Origin: a virus
Strand: one strand, 5' to 3'
Virus record (IMG/VR): IMGVR_UViG_3300046777_002716
Coordinates: 37,898-101,897 of that record
DNA length: 64,000 bases
Shown here: positions 55,501 to 63,173 of the stretch, piece after piece
How positions within the stretch are numbered: position 1 is the first letter of the stretch
Layout of the letters: every line of letters starts with the position of its first letter
The notes under the pieces: generated by a model
The model's input: the letters and a program-made list of their open reading frames with translations, nothing else
Told to the model about the DNA's origin: nothing
Database searches by the model: none
Program-made: the position numbers and the translations under genes

Positions 55501-58456
55501 AAGTATTATCATCTACTTTTAATACATGGTATTGGTTTGTTGTAGATAATCCAGAAATAGATGCAGTTTCATAAGAATATGTTACTAATTCTCCATCATT
55601 AAAACCATGATTTTCGAAAGAAATTGTATTACTGATAGTGGATATACCAGTTGGTTTTACTATTAGTTTTCTGTTTTCATACCCTTCACCAGAATTAATT
55701 ACTTTAATTTCTGTTAAAGTTTTCTTTGGTTCAGTTTTAAACTTATGAATTCCAGAAGTTGAAGTAGTAGTAAATCCTACAGTATTAATTCCAGTTCTAT
55801 AATCTGATAGTCTTTGATATAATTGTATTGTAGTGTCACTAATATATTTTGCATAGTATGTTGCACCATTCTTTAGAGTTAACCCAGTATCACCATTTAA
55901 AGATCCAAAAGTACCAATCCCAATAGGATTATTGTTAACTGGATCATAAATGATAGATTGACCATCAATTAAACCATGGGGAGTAGGGAATGTAATTGTT
56001 TCCGAAGTAACATCTATACCTCCACCAAATTGAATTTGTCTTGCATCAAATTCAATTTCTCTTCTTCTTAGTTCAATTATTGGTTCAAAGGATGCACCTT
56101 TACCATTTCCACCATTGAAATCAACAGAAACTAAAACATCAATATCAAATTCTTGTGGTTCAACATAAATTTTATCAACAGATCCTCTAACAATAGGTTG
56201 TAGTAAGGCATTTCCTGAAGATGGTACAATTAAAGGAGGATTGATTACATCATAACCATTTCCACCATTTAATACATTAACAGATTCTAGTGGTCCATAG
56301 TAAATGTTATCATTAGTCTTATATCCACTAATTTCAACACCATTGATAAGCATACCAACGGAACCAACAGGTGTAGGATCAGATTCACCATCACCAATGT
56401 TTGTATTCAATGGGAACTTTCTAAGAATTTTTTGTGCGGATATTAAGTTTTCTTTTTGATTATTGAGTGTAAATCTATGAGAACCTGATGGGAATGAACT
56501 AAATTTAATATAGTTATTGGTACCAATAAATGATTTTGAAGTATATAATCTTATCTGCCTTTTATCATTAATTACTTCAACATAGTAAATTCCTTCGGAT
56601 AAATTTGAAATTGGTTGATCTGAATAAGAGTAATAAATTTCAGATCCACTAAAGAATGATACCTTATTGATAAAATTAATAATAGAGTATAGTCCAGTAT
56701 CTTGATCTAATCCTGAAATTCCAGATGCTAGATATGTGAAAATATTTTTTTCAATTTCATATGATGGTAATGAATTTGATGCAACATACATGTAATCATC
56801 ATTTTCATTATAAACATTCTGAACATCAGACTTTAAATTATCAAATTCTAAAGGAACAATAGAACTGGAAGCAAAGTTTACTTTTCTTCTAATATCATAA
56901 TTAAATGAAGAATTTAAAGTGAATGTACCATTTGTACTGATTTGCTTATCGTTAATCTCAGTAACAACAAGGTTAGACGCAATAACGATCTCACTATTTC
57001 TATTCAATACCTCAATGATGTCACCAACTTTAAGACTTGATTTGTCAATATCAGTTTTTAAAGTTACCTGAGATATTAAACCAGAATCAAAATAGTCAAT
57101 TTGATATCTTGAACTAGTATTATAAATCCAACTATTAGCAAATATTTCTTTACGAGTTTTATTAATTTCTGGATTTTTTATTACTTCACCAAGATTTTTA
57201 ATAGTAATTTCTTCACCAATATCTGATGATGAAGATTGACTAATTAATTTAAAATCTGATAGAACACCAGTTATTCTTAATTCTACTTTCTTGGATACAT
57301 CTCCATTTTCATATCCATAATATGTTTCGTCAGATCTAATAATATCAGTAGTATTGATTTGCTCAGTAATTCCAGAGCAACCAAAAAATTGATCAATACT
57401 CTTACTAGTGTAAGAAATAATATTGTTTCCAGAATACAAAATACCAGATTCTGGGAATCCAATTGTAGAATCTACAGTTATCACCTCAGATCCTTCAAAA
57501 ACTGTTTCTAGTGCTTTTGTACTACCAGTTATATTGAAAGTTCCTGTAATTGTTGGGAAAGAATCATTATATCCAACAAATAGTAAAAGTTTATAATATG
57601 TTTTATTTTTTCTTCGGATTATTTCTACCTCAGAAACTGAGGCACTAGTATTTTCGTCAGTACTTTTTTTTATTGTTTGACCAGAAAGAAGGAGTGGATC
57701 TCCAGAAATTTTTTCTGCAACAACAATTTCTCTTCTAATAAAAGATGCTGATGAAGGCTTGATTAGAAACTTTTCTAAATCAATTACCTTAGGTGTTTCT
57801 CCAAAAAGAACATTAAAAAGAATTCTGAAAGATTCTTCAGTACCTTTTGATTGGTAAAGTGTCTTTGCTTCTTTAATAAAATTTCCTACGTTTAGTTCTG
57901 GAACAAAATCAGAATTTTCTAAACCAGGAGTAAGTGTATATTTTAATTTTTTATAAAATTCCTTTAAAAATAGGGAACTAAGATTCTCTACAGTTGAACC
58001 ACTGTTATGGGAATCCGCAGAAGATTGTGAGAATACTAATTCTTCATAATTTAATTCCTGATGGTAATTTGTTACACCACTAAATCCACGAATACAACCA
58101 GTAAATGAATTGGTAGTAATTCCAGTATATGTAATTATTTCATCATCAATTTTAAGTAGACCGTAAGAACTTGGAAATCCTTTTGTACTTTCAACAACTA
58201 TAGTTGAGGAACTTTGGTCAATATTAGAAGAAAGTGTGGTTGATCCTACAATAACTTCTGGTGTTAGGTTATCAAGTTTTAAATACTGATCTAAATTTTC
58301 ACCAAGGTCAGATGATCCACCCTGATATTCCTGAGAAATATAGTACTGTCTTAAAAATTCGACAGCTTTTGGACTTTCATCTAAGATAAATTCTGGTAAT
58401 TGATTATCAATTATTTGCTGAACCTTTACCCTAGATTCAAAACCATTTTGTACCAT
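46592..58456 (-). CDS. 7: Giant baseplate wedge protein gp7-like, 3954 aa
   Basis: The largest gene in the window, one frame of 3954 codons; T4 gp7 is 1032 aa. The N-terminus (VQQIIDNQLPEFILDESPK, FLRQYYISQEYQ, then LFLKEFYKKLKYTLTPGLE and KTLYQSKGTEESFRILF, all within residues 1-220) is the cyanophage gp7 pattern. Beyond it are repeating beta modules of the G-x-GY-xx-P type (over a dozen), several KIDDEIITYTG-type loops and a YHYH-like domain near residues 1222-1332 (IIGWSYDGNPIYGSYGY, CVTPEFPNGVYAYF). Start ATG has GAGG at good spacing. It links the central baseplate to long fibres, likely a main host-recognition scaffold. Confidence 0.88.
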   Translation of the reverse strand: MVQNGFESRVKVQQIIDNQLPEFILDESPKAVEFLRQYYISQEYQGGSSDLGENLDQYLKLDNLTPEVIVGSTTLSSNIDQSSSTIVVESTKGFPSSYGLLKIDDEIITYTGITTNSFTGCIRGFSGVTNYHQELNYEELVFSQSSADSHNSGSTVENLSSLFLKEFYKKLKYTLTPGLENSDFVPELNVGNFIKEAKTLYQSKGTEESFRILFNVLFGETPKVIDLEKFLIKPSSASFIRREIVVAEKISGDPLLLSGQTIKKSTDENTSASVSEVEIIRRKNKTYYKLLLFVGYNDSFPTITGTFNITGSTKALETVFEGSEVITVDSTIGFPESGILYSGNNIISYTSKSIDQFFGCSGITEQINTTDIIRSDETYYGYENGDVSKKVELRITGVLSDFKLISQSSSSDIGEEITIKNLGEVIKNPEINKTRKEIFANSWIYNTSSRYQIDYFDSGLISQVTLKTDIDKSSLKVGDIIEVLNRNSEIVIASNLVVTEINDKQISTNGTFTLNSSFNYDIRRKVNFASSSIVPLEFDNLKSDVQNVYNENDDYMYVASNSLPSYEIEKNIFTYLASGISGLDQDTGLYSIINFINKVSFFSGSEIYYSYSDQPISNLSEGIYYVEVINDKRQIRLYTSKSFIGTNNYIKFSSFPSGSHRFTLNNQKENLISAQKILRKFPLNTNIGDGESDPTPVGSVGMLINGVEISGYKTNDNIYYGPLESVNVLNGGNGYDVINPPLIVPSSGNALLQPIVRGSVDKIYVEPQEFDIDVLVSVDFNGGNGKGASFEPIIELRRREIEFDARQIQFGGGIDVTSETITFPTPHGLIDGQSIIYDPVNNNPIGIGTFGSLNGDTGLTLKNGATYYAKYISDTTIQLYQRLSDYRTGINTVGFTTTSTSGIHKFKTEPKKTLTEIKVINSGEGYENRKLIVKPTGISTISNTISFENHGFNDGELVTYSYETASISGLSTTNQYHVLKVDDNTFRLADAGIGGTYIDNYQRKKYVKFSTTGSGYQIFNYPEISLNVQYSAAGIGSTQAIGTINATPIVKGQIVGIYVYENGSDYGSTNINVHKKPQIIVKNGKNAQLKPIIINGQITDINIQYSGSEYYSTPEIKVIGSGIGALIKPIIVNNKLVDIAIINSGVGYDPSNTTILVEPAGKNSIFDPQVRKITINKNVFYGEEGDIRSTANELIISSLNNLQYTVSGYSQNIQEKFGDIAGIHSPIIGWSYDGNPIYGSYGYSNPQDNNSPIKRLVSGYTKNISNIENRPSEFSIGSFIEDYKFTNSGDLDEYNGRYCVTPEFPNGVYAYFATSVEDLFGNLVGEFPYFIGEKYRSKFILENVSLDQSFDFNNSNLVRNTLPYNVNEQFAGNDFIIESNEVIDQITVVESVSSGFVEDFDIIDSGDEYKIGDRLIFDEEGTDGSGLFAEVSSIIGKEIDSIETSILNYSDTVLTWENSNQIKVYTSEYHSLINGDYVNVSGVSTSLNDINGFSRIGVTTFNTSLINNVPSYAVSGIVTDIYVSTIPENISIGSSIRIENETLSVINIYGNENVLRVVRETTGTAHTATTSVNYLPNSFTIDKSSQYFESKVNDVVYFNPKQSIGVGVTAGIGIGTVYKIGTYNKNISIPTQSIYLPGHPFKTNQEVTLSKLSTSSAISVANTETSSAFNIPFTGNTQKVYVIKKSNDYIGIVTQVGLTTTTDGLFFRNNGSDDYFYSFETDYGQIKANIDSIITTVSISTSHGLTSGDSITLNVKPGLSVGVGTSSSVTVQYNSLTDKLVINPITFTSSEIDTTSNQITLTNHNLVTGDKIIYSSNGTVIGGLFNNNLYYVYKVDDNRIKLCETLIDSIRNSPLIINLTSSPVATHKIAAVNPPIKSIRNNSLVFDLTDSSLSGYNFKIFYDDKFSDEFISVGSTSQFTISTVGTVGISTNASLTINYNDEIPSTLFYALEKSGYISTADTEVQNYSQINFVDSVYNGSYNISGVGETVFNISLQRKPENTSYNSTNCDLIEYYTNSRTANGGIDRIRTISPGIGFKKIPTFRGIDSESGFGAYLIAKSNNIGKIQETRILNEGFEYSSDKTLRPTAEIPTTLTIKDSNTITNVNVIDGGKNYTSAPDLIIINSETRTIIESGQLTANISGTSINSVSIDTPPKGIPSSIVEIKAINNSNSVGIQSITSSQSGIVTCYLVTPLNGFDIEPFEVGDKIYVEGVQKYQESSDGFNSEDYGYIFFDVTNYENGGTLLQRKLEYNLSGITTNIGIAKTVQEYYGSITNYKNYPKFEVTQDYSQFINGEFLYIDNNVQDLKVVKNNESSIKVTGSYEPLIGQIIRGVQSGTLATINNVEKTTGQFNINYSSKKSLGWSDDIGKLDEDTQVIPDNDYYQNLSYSVRSNQEWENIVTPVNSILHPSGLKNFADTTITENVGVGTTSVEDYTSILYDIVDYNRVDTINNFDLVTDVDTINNTSKFLKLNSKKLTDYVEVRTNRVLEIDDISESFSSSDFGTGNIVNLLSISPSTKYNRYLLQITNNDFTQVQFTELVVINDDENVYTLEKGTVTNSENPIGEVVGYFSETGTLSLKMNPVEPLEVDYNIKILDNNFLSFSSGIGTVSIGFVDFTGSNTSINAGVTTSLILKDANSCKSLHSHIHIIDTVTNEMNYVEIYLNHDDVDTNIAEFYFDSNSELSSNFIGSFGASISNGILYLNYTNTSNNNVIVRSKNIGFNTTSLGNNVYRFKKPGQLDGFERTVNYVSDYSNVSSASTIVSLDISDFTSVKSVVKVSIGNTSALHQLMMISDNNNSYVIQYPFLSIGSTSGIGTFGSEISGSLASLKFYPDPEYSGTFEIISFSEKFFSDLDTVNTPPNLEYGNIIESVKTAKYYSANSRFRNIYSFDATYQGNPIFMKTFDPSDTDVLNLETGEFNIINHFFSTGEELIYRPASSFLGIGSLPLGIGQTLNHVGILTNLLPSTVYAYKINNDKFKLSTRKEYALAGICVTFTSIGEGNAHQLEMSDKNSKSIISIDNVVQYPISYSLLDYTVNNGSQIGMGMTIFALSGISSIIPGDILRIDEEYMKVVNVGLGTTNNGPITFNGILPLVEVERGVVGSKESAHNDSSSVKLYRGSFNIVGSQIHFTDPPNGSIEDQILEDLDNLPESRSYFNGRVFLRNDYSSNKVYDNISERFTGIDQEYTLSTLGINTVGLGTSGGNGIVFINGIFQTPTTENNSDNNYSIEVDTISGISSIVFSGITSSNGSIVISQSDVNMNQLPRGGLIVSLGSTPGLGYAPLVGASVTAIVSGGSITSIGIGTTGNYGSGYRSPVSVDVSESGHIGSAASITANVGAGGTLSFNIINGGSGYVNPTINISSPNYENLPVIGVSRLGVGATTDTGSGLLINVEVGASSTVGIGSTLFEVTNFSISRPGYGFKKGDVIKPVGLVTAYGLSSTVSDFELTVLDTFTDSFSAWEFGQIDYIDSIKNYQDGIRTRFPLYYNSQLLSFEKDSSNADSQLIDFDSLLLIFVNGILQQPKVSYQFNGGTSFTFTTPPKPEDQIAIFFYRGSSGDSSIVNVTESLKLGDQVQVYQNNNYLGITTTQNSRTIVNISASDRIQTDLYSLQGIDTVISKPMSWTKQKVDMIIDGNITSKSRDSLESQIYPTAKVIKNISTSDTEIYVDDAQFFNYENISPGNIEFDALIISGSPDPVSASVTSTVAPNGTIQSLTINNGGSGYIGTSINVSISAPPSIGVGIGTTATASISILNGSLSNVTITNPGFGYTTSNPPQIIVPLPNPIYENISNVKVVEGFSGNITGITTSSGIGTSLAIKFTLDPNLSPFTGLTVGQPIYIFNTSVGNGVISINNSNNNVVGVGTTFLDNIYIINSFNAGVGIITCNVHSSSSIVGIATTGLSVGKFSWGRLSGFTRASSPISIAVSSYMVNSGLSTFPTIQRRGYGLRDIGPIKKTL

Positions 58457-58460
58457 ATTA

Positions 58461-60380
58461 TTACCTCGTTAGTTCCCCGTTTGAATAACTTGATCTGTAA
58501 GAATCCTTAGAAAATACAACACCGGATATATCATCACCCGATGAAATCACATCTTTAACCATATTTATTGCACTCTTAGAAACGTCAAATGAAATATAAA
58601 GATCTTTAAGACCTATAACATCATTTGACTCAGGAAATGCCTGTATCTCAATAATATTTTCTGGTAAATCAGTTGAAGTGATATTTATAGAACCTAATAA
58701 AATTTCACCTTTTTCATAATCAACAGTACCAGCAGAACGAACAACAATTGGTGTTTTCATAACAGATGTTGTTCCAACTCCGGATATTACTGGATATGGT
58801 TTTACTATTGAAATAGTTCCGGTTTTTAAATCTTGGTTGGGAGTATCTGTCAAGTAAACTGTATCTACTTCTCCAGCAATTTTAAATCCAGTTGATTTTA
58901 TATTGTATCCACCTGGATTTACATGAAACTTATTGCCATAACAAATTTCATATTGTGATGGTTGATTAATTAGTGCTTTTAAGTCTCTTCTAATTCTAAC
59001 TTTAGTAATATTGGAAGTAATTGCAGAATCTGTGGTGTCAATAACCTGAAGAACTTTACTATATTTAAATCTACCACCAAATGTATTAAGATTAGTTGAA
59101 TTTGAATACGTGATAAGAGATTTCTCCACTCTTGATCTTAGATCATTAACATTACCAGTTTTTGAATAATCATAATAAATTGATGAGTCAATTTCAACAT
59201 ACAGTATCTGTAAGTCTATGATATCTGCACTAATTCCAGAAATATTATATTGCTTTAACTTACTTAGAATCTGTTGTTTATTGAAATCAGATACATAAGT
59301 TCCATTTTTTGGTTTGATACTTATTAGTACCTTACCAAATTGTGGAGGAGTAAGTTCTTCTCCACCTATAACTGAAACAGATTCTGTATCTGGATAAATT
59401 TTTGTCTTGATAATTGCCTCATAGTCTCTTGCAGTTACTGCTCTGTACTGAGATGAATATATTCTTGGGGCAAAGTATCTAATTGAGTCAATATTTTCAA
59501 TATCAGAACCATTCTGAGACTTTTGAATGGTTGTAACTACAATGTTATTAGATGGTACTATTGTTACATCACTTGCATTTTTGAGAGTTCCTGCAAATGA
59601 GAAATTATCAGCACCATTACCATCCTTACCATCGGTAACAATATAAGTTACAGTAATTACTGATCCATTTTCAAGTTTTTTACCAAATACACCATCACCA
59701 AAAAGAAGTTCATATTTTTCATCCTGAACTTCTTGAATTAAATAGATTTCTGATCGAGAATCAATATCAAAAATATTATCAACTGCAGAATAAATTCTTC
59801 CAAGACCCGTATCACTTTCACCCTTTACATAAACACTAATGGTAGAGGTGTCAATATAAGAGTTGTTTAAAATAAATCTTTGATCAAGAGATCCATCAAC
59901 TATAAATTGTTTTCTTAAAAAAGTACCTTCTTTAAGGGTTATATTGGAGAAAGTTGCTGTCCCGTTTACTACACTAGCAGAAATATTGGTGGGTGAAGAA
60001 AAAACATAAGAAGATCCAGAAACCGCTCCTGTACACACTAGACCCGCCTGTAGGGTGAGTGTTGGGGTTTCTGAAGTAGTTTGTACACTAAATGAAACAA
60101 CTGCCTCTGAGGCGCTTCTTGATTTAGGTACGTATCCAATATTTCTTGCTAAGGAAACAACATTTTCTCTAACAGTTGCCGAATCCAAAAAGGATTCATT
60201 GACAACCATGTTTGAGTTAAATGCATTAATATATGTATTATACGCTAGAGTATCGATCAGTACTGAAAAATTAGACCCCTCAAAGTCAAAATCCGTGAAA
60301 TTTGAATTTGCACGAAGATAGTCCTTAATAGAGGTCCTTATCTGATCAAAATCTAAATTGGTAAATTTTGTAAAAGGCAT
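58461..60380 (-). CDS. 6: Baseplate wedge protein gp6 (baseplate J-like)
   Basis: A 639-aa homologue of T4 gp6 (660 aa). The N-terminus PFTKFTNLDFDQIRTSIKDYLR, read over 2-23, and VLIDTLAYNTYINAFNSNMVVNESFLDSA with the SLARNIGYVPKS motif are characteristic; the domain RIYSAVDNIFDIDSRSEIYL precedes VTARDYEAIIKTKIYPD. It lies 1 base after gp25 and is followed by gp7, as expected for the wedge. Confidence 0.96.
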   Translation of the reverse strand: MPFTKFTNLDFDQIRTSIKDYLRANSNFTDFDFEGSNFSVLIDTLAYNTYINAFNSNMVVNESFLDSATVRENVVSLARNIGYVPKSRSASEAVVSFSVQTTSETPTLTLQAGLVCTGAVSGSSYVFSSPTNISASVVNGTATFSNITLKEGTFLRKQFIVDGSLDQRFILNNSYIDTSTISVYVKGESDTGLGRIYSAVDNIFDIDSRSEIYLIQEVQDEKYELLFGDGVFGKKLENGSVITVTYIVTDGKDGNGADNFSFAGTLKNASDVTIVPSNNIVVTTIQKSQNGSDIENIDSIRYFAPRIYSSQYRAVTARDYEAIIKTKIYPDTESVSVIGGEELTPPQFGKVLISIKPKNGTYVSDFNKQQILSKLKQYNISGISADIIDLQILYVEIDSSIYYDYSKTGNVNDLRSRVEKSLITYSNSTNLNTFGGRFKYSKVLQVIDTTDSAITSNITKVRIRRDLKALINQPSQYEICYGNKFHVNPGGYNIKSTGFKIAGEVDTVYLTDTPNQDLKTGTISIVKPYPVISGVGTTSVMKTPIVVRSAGTVDYEKGEILLGSINITSTDLPENIIEIQAFPESNDVIGLKDLYISFDVSKSAINMVKDVISSGDDISGVVFSKDSYRSSYSNGELTR

Positions 60381-60381
60381 T

Positions 60382-60783
60382 TTATCTTGTTGCCTCTAGT
60401 ATGAATGAAAACTGTTGTGCTGGAATTTCTTGTCCAATGATATTAAAAGTCACAGTAACTTCAAATTCATTCAAATCTGGTCTTGGATCTACCTGAACCA
60501 ATACATTATCTACTCTTGGTTCATAATTATTGATTACATTAATAATTTGATCTTCTATGATAGAAGCAGTCGCATAATCAACAAAATCAAAGAGACTGCT
60601 TCTTACATTAGAACCAATGGTAGAATTAAAGAATCTTTCCGTTGGAATTGTTTCCACCAGATTTCTAATAGAACGAATAATAGCGTTCTGATTCTTAAGG
60701 ATTGGTAAATCCTTAGTCACTGGATGAGGTTCAAAGGATAAACTAATATCCTTAAATGATCTGGATATCCTGGTGATTGCCAT
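60382..60783 (-). CDS. 25: Baseplate wedge protein gp25
   Basis: A 133-aa homologue of T4 gp25 (132 aa), a sheath-initiator-like protein. Core DISLSFEPHPVTKDLPIL, AIIRSIRNLVETIPTERFF and the EPR motif in NNYEPRVDNVLVQV are intact. An AATAAATA sequence (one mismatch to the late octamer) is at 60805-60812, 22 bases upstream. Followed by gp6. Confidence 0.95.
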   Translation of the reverse strand: MAITRISRSFKDISLSFEPHPVTKDLPILKNQNAIIRSIRNLVETIPTERFFNSTIGSNVRSSLFDFVDYATASIIEDQIINVINNYEPRVDNVLVQVDPRPDLNEFEVTVTFNIIGQEIPAQQFSFILEATR

Positions 60784-60813
60784 TGGACATGGAATTTCTT
60801 TTGTTATTTATTA

Positions 60814-61062
60814 CTATTTCCAGGGAGAACCATAATTAGGTTCTGTCCCATAATCCCAGTCATCATAATCTTCATCATTTCTGATTTGTTTATGAATTTC
60901 TGATTGTTCCTTTAAATAATGCTTATTTTTTGGAACATCATCATGCATAATTTCCTGAATTGTCTTTTTCTCAGAAATATTATCATAATCTGTAATCAAT
61001 TTTGTGGTTCCCCACATATTATACATGTAGTCTTTGTCTCTATCCACTGGTAAATTGGACAT
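60814..61062 (-). CDS. Conserved cyanophage hypothetical protein, 82 aa
   Basis: An 82-aa, charged, probably partly disordered protein (N-terminus MSNLPVDRDKDYMYNMWGTT, C-terminus acidic and aromatic with WDYGTEPNYGSPW). No known domain. It has an AGGAG ribosome site 6 bases upstream and lies behind a region with two stem-loops. Function unknown. Confidence 0.65.
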   Translation of the reverse strand: MSNLPVDRDKDYMYNMWGTTKLITDYDNISEKKTIQEIMHDDVPKNKHYLKEQSEIHKQIRNDEDYDDWDYGTEPNYGSPWK

Positions 61063-61066
61063 CTTT

Positions 61067-61117
61067 AACTCCTGTTTTTATTAAAAAACAGAAACTTTTA
61101 TAAAGGAGGTTCCTATC
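61067..61117 (-). terminator. Hairpin region between speD and the 82-aa gene
   Basis: Two adjacent minus-strand inverted repeats follow speD: AAGGAG...CTCCTT with an 8-base loop, then CTGTTTTT...AAAAACAG, the second T/A-rich. They may terminate or attenuate speD transcription ahead of the next gene. Confidence 0.45.
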
Positions 61118-61130
61118 TCCTTGTTATTAT

Positions 61131-61487
61131 TTAACGATTTAGAGTTCTTAGACTGTAATTATCAGAATTGAGATATTTTAGTAATTCCAGCGCAATTAAT
61201 TTGGGGTTTCCTTCCCCACAAGTATAAACATCAATTGCTATGCAACCCCTTTCTGGCCATGTATGACATGAAACATGACTTTCCGATAGTGCAATAACAA
61301 TTGTACATCCCTGAGGAATAAAGCAGTGCTGAAAAATGTTTAGAATGGTCATACCAGCACGGTTAATTCCCCTTTCCATGACCTCCTGAAGGGAATTTCC
61401 GTCGTTTAAGAGGTCAAAATCTACTCCATATACCTCTAATAAGAGGTGATTTCCCATTGAAAACTTTTCCAAGGCATACAAATCCAC
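61131..61487 (-). CDS. speD: S-adenosylmethionine decarboxylase proenzyme SpeD
   Basis: A 118-aa pyruvoyl-dependent AdoMet decarboxylase of the short bacterial type, which makes the aminopropyl donor for spermidine. The self-cleavage site is LSESHVS (S70 would become the pyruvoyl group), followed by the catalytic His75 in HTWPERG and Cys90 in DVYTCGEG, all in the spacing of the Thermotoga enzyme. SpeD is a known auxiliary metabolic gene of T4-like cyanophages and could help supply polyamines for DNA packaging or host physiology. It is intact. The gene lies 11 bases downstream of the 196-aa hypothetical. Confidence 0.95.
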   Translation of the reverse strand: MDLYALEKFSMGNHLLLEVYGVDFDLLNDGNSLQEVMERGINRAGMTILNIFQHCFIPQGCTIVIALSESHVSCHTWPERGCIAIDVYTCGEGNPKLIALELLKYLNSDNYSLRTLNR

Positions 61488-61498
61488 TAAAAATATAT

Positions 61499-62089
61499 TT
61501 ATTTTATATAAAATCCCTTGCGTAAGTAGTCCTCATCCTTTATGTACATCATATTTTCTACCTTTTCATCGTCCCATACGGGTATTGCGACTGAGTTGTT
61601 GTACCTAAAGTCGGGATTTCTTCTAAAATGAACTTCTATTAGGTTATTTTCGATAAATTCACAGTTTATCCACTCATAACTACCCTTTAAATCATCCAAA
61701 ATTGATGGAAATTCGACTTTTTTATCAATTTTTTCCCATTTTTTCCACTTATATAAGGGATCTTCTTCATTTCTTGTACCCAACACGACAAGATCACAGT
61801 TTTTATTATGAAAATCCACACTCAGATGGTCTCCATCAAAGATTTCACACCAAAATTCCGCTGGATGTATATGATCCGTGTACTTTTTTAGATGTTCCTT
61901 ACGAGCAGAACGACCCATACCGAGCAAATTAAAGGAAGGGCGCACAATATAAAAGTCGGGTTTGGGAACAGTTGTACCAGAAGGACCACATGTATACCCC
62001 AAAACCCGACTTAAAAATAGTTTATTGTACACCCAGAGGTCTGATGAATGTATGTTTAACCATTCATCAGTACCGTCTAGATGATCCAT
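61499..62089 (-). CDS. Conserved cyanophage hypothetical protein, 196 aa
   Basis: A 196-aa protein with segments DLWVYNKLFLSRVLGYTCGPSGTTVP and YIVRPSFNLLGMGRSAR (basic loop), then DFHNKNCDLVVLGTRNEEDPLYKWKKWEKIDKKVEFP (about 92-129) and a C-terminal VHFRRNPDFRYNNSVAIPVWDDE. The pattern hints at an ATP-grasp or related nucleotide-binding fold but I cannot name a family. It is co-transcribed with speD and abuts the upstream 47-aa gene (TAA next to ATG). Function unknown. Confidence 0.75.
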   Translation of the reverse strand: MDHLDGTDEWLNIHSSDLWVYNKLFLSRVLGYTCGPSGTTVPKPDFYIVRPSFNLLGMGRSARKEHLKKYTDHIHPAEFWCEIFDGDHLSVDFHNKNCDLVVLGTRNEEDPLYKWKKWEKIDKKVEFPSILDDLKGSYEWINCEFIENNLIEVHFRRNPDFRYNNSVAIPVWDDEKVENMMYIKDEDYLRKGFYIK

Positions 62090-62233
62090 TTATTTTCCCT
62101 GACCTCTGTACTTTTTACGAGCTTTATTGCGAGAAGTGGCGGCGTACTTAGTATTAGCCCCGCAGCCCTGTCGAGTGTTCTTGGGTTGAGACTCGATAAT
62201 TTGCTTACCACCTGATGATTTTTTTACAGCCAT
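62090..62233 (-). CDS. Small basic protein, 47 aa
   Basis: A 47-aa, Lys/Arg-rich protein from an ATG at 62233: MAVKKSSGGKQIIESQPK, then RQGCGANTKY and a tail KARKKYRGQGK. The stop codon is directly followed by the ATG of the next gene. It resembles other short cationic cyanophage proteins; nucleic-acid binding is possible. Not long enough for standard ORF thresholds. Confidence 0.72.
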   Translation of the reverse strand: MAVKKSSGGKQIIESQPKNTRQGCGANTKYAATSRNKARKKYRGQGK

Positions 62234-62234
62234 T

Positions 62235-62396
62235 TTAATTTTCTCCTATAATTTCGGTTTCAAGTTCATCTGGACTTGGAGAACCTGTCTGATAATATTC
62301 AATCGACAGGTCTTCCATAATATTGAAATACTCTTCCTCCGTAAGATTAGTGTAAATTTTACGTCCCCTACAAAGGATGTTGTATACTTCTGCCAT
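62235..62396 (-). CDS. Small acidic protein, 53 aa
   Basis: Starting from the ATG at 62396, 53 residues MAEVYNILCRGRKIYT, LTEEEYFNIMEDLSIEYY and an acidic end. An earlier in-frame ATG would extend it 27 codons into the glycosyltransferase-like gene; the start at 62396, four bases after that gene's stop, is more likely. Conserved hypothetical type, function unknown. Confidence 0.65.
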   Translation of the reverse strand: MAEVYNILCRGRKIYTNLTEEEYFNIMEDLSIEYYQTGSPSPDELETEIIGEN

Positions 62397-62400
62397 TATA

Positions 62401-63150
62401 TCAAATAATTCTTGTTTTTTCGTGACCAACTCTGATGCGAGGATCACACCAAATTTCAAAACCTGCTTCCTTTGCATCCAGGCAGAAACTTACATCTTCT
62501 CCACACATGTCTTGAACCTGACCAGATTCAAATACTTGCATTTTAGGAGCAAACCATGGATATTTCATTTCTGGATGCTCGAATACTCCGTTTTTGATTA
62601 GAACCCAACCAAAACCAGTGTAGTCTACGGTGAAAGGTTTACGACGCTTGGTAATACTCTCTACGGTTTCATGATTCATGACACCACCATTACCTCTGAA
62701 GTCGTCCTCATCTAACCAGTGGGCGACTGAGGTTGTGTGACCGTCTTCTGTGGCATACCATCCAGATGCAATGTCCTTGTCCATAAGGACCAGTTGCCAG
62801 AACTTTTCGGTATTGAAGATGATGTCAGAATCAATCCATAATTGCCAGTCGTACTTTAGTTTTCCGTCCCAGGGAATCTGATCGGGTCCTTTGAGTACAT
62901 TCGCACCAAGACACTTACATCTTGCAAAGTTTACCATGGAAGAATAATCTTGAGAAATCTGAATACTTGCACCAGATTGTACAATGTCAAAACAGAGTTG
63001 CACAAAATTTTTCAGATATGCATACGATACCCCTCTACCGGGTAGGCAAAATACGATGGATTTTCCTCTCACCATTTCTTTTGCCCGTTCGTAGTCCCAT
63101 TCGGATTCAACTACTGGGGTTTTTGCTTTTACTGTAAAACCTTTAGTCAT
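62401..63150 (-). CDS. Glycosyltransferase-like protein (GT-A fold)
   Basis: A 249-aa protein with a GT-A type pattern: SIVFCLPGRGVSYAYLKNFVQL, then the metal-binding DSD motif in WLWIDSDIIF form (WQLWIDSDI, D107-D109), followed by ASGWYATEDG and an acidic acceptor-side region ending GEDVSFCLDAKEAGFEIWCDPRIRVGHEK (about 217-245). Such proteins in cyanophages are annotated as glycosyltransferases; the acceptor may be phage DNA, virion protein or host glycan. A good promoter lies immediately upstream. Confidence 0.8.
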   Translation of the reverse strand: MTKGFTVKAKTPVVESEWDYERAKEMVRGKSIVFCLPGRGVSYAYLKNFVQLCFDIVQSGASIQISQDYSSMVNFARCKCLGANVLKGPDQIPWDGKLKYDWQLWIDSDIIFNTEKFWQLVLMDKDIASGWYATEDGHTTSVAHWLDEDDFRGNGGVMNHETVESITKRRKPFTVDYTGFGWVLIKNGVFEHPEMKYPWFAPKMQVFESGQVQDMCGEDVSFCLDAKEAGFEIWCDPRIRVGHEKTRII

Positions 63151-63173
63151 GGAATTAATTAGTTTACTTTCAT

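Noticed and set aside
62397-62477. Longer start of the 53-aa gene inside the glycosyltransferase-like gene
   Set aside because: The ATG at 62396 directly after the stop codon is the usual arrangement; the 27 extra codons show no support.
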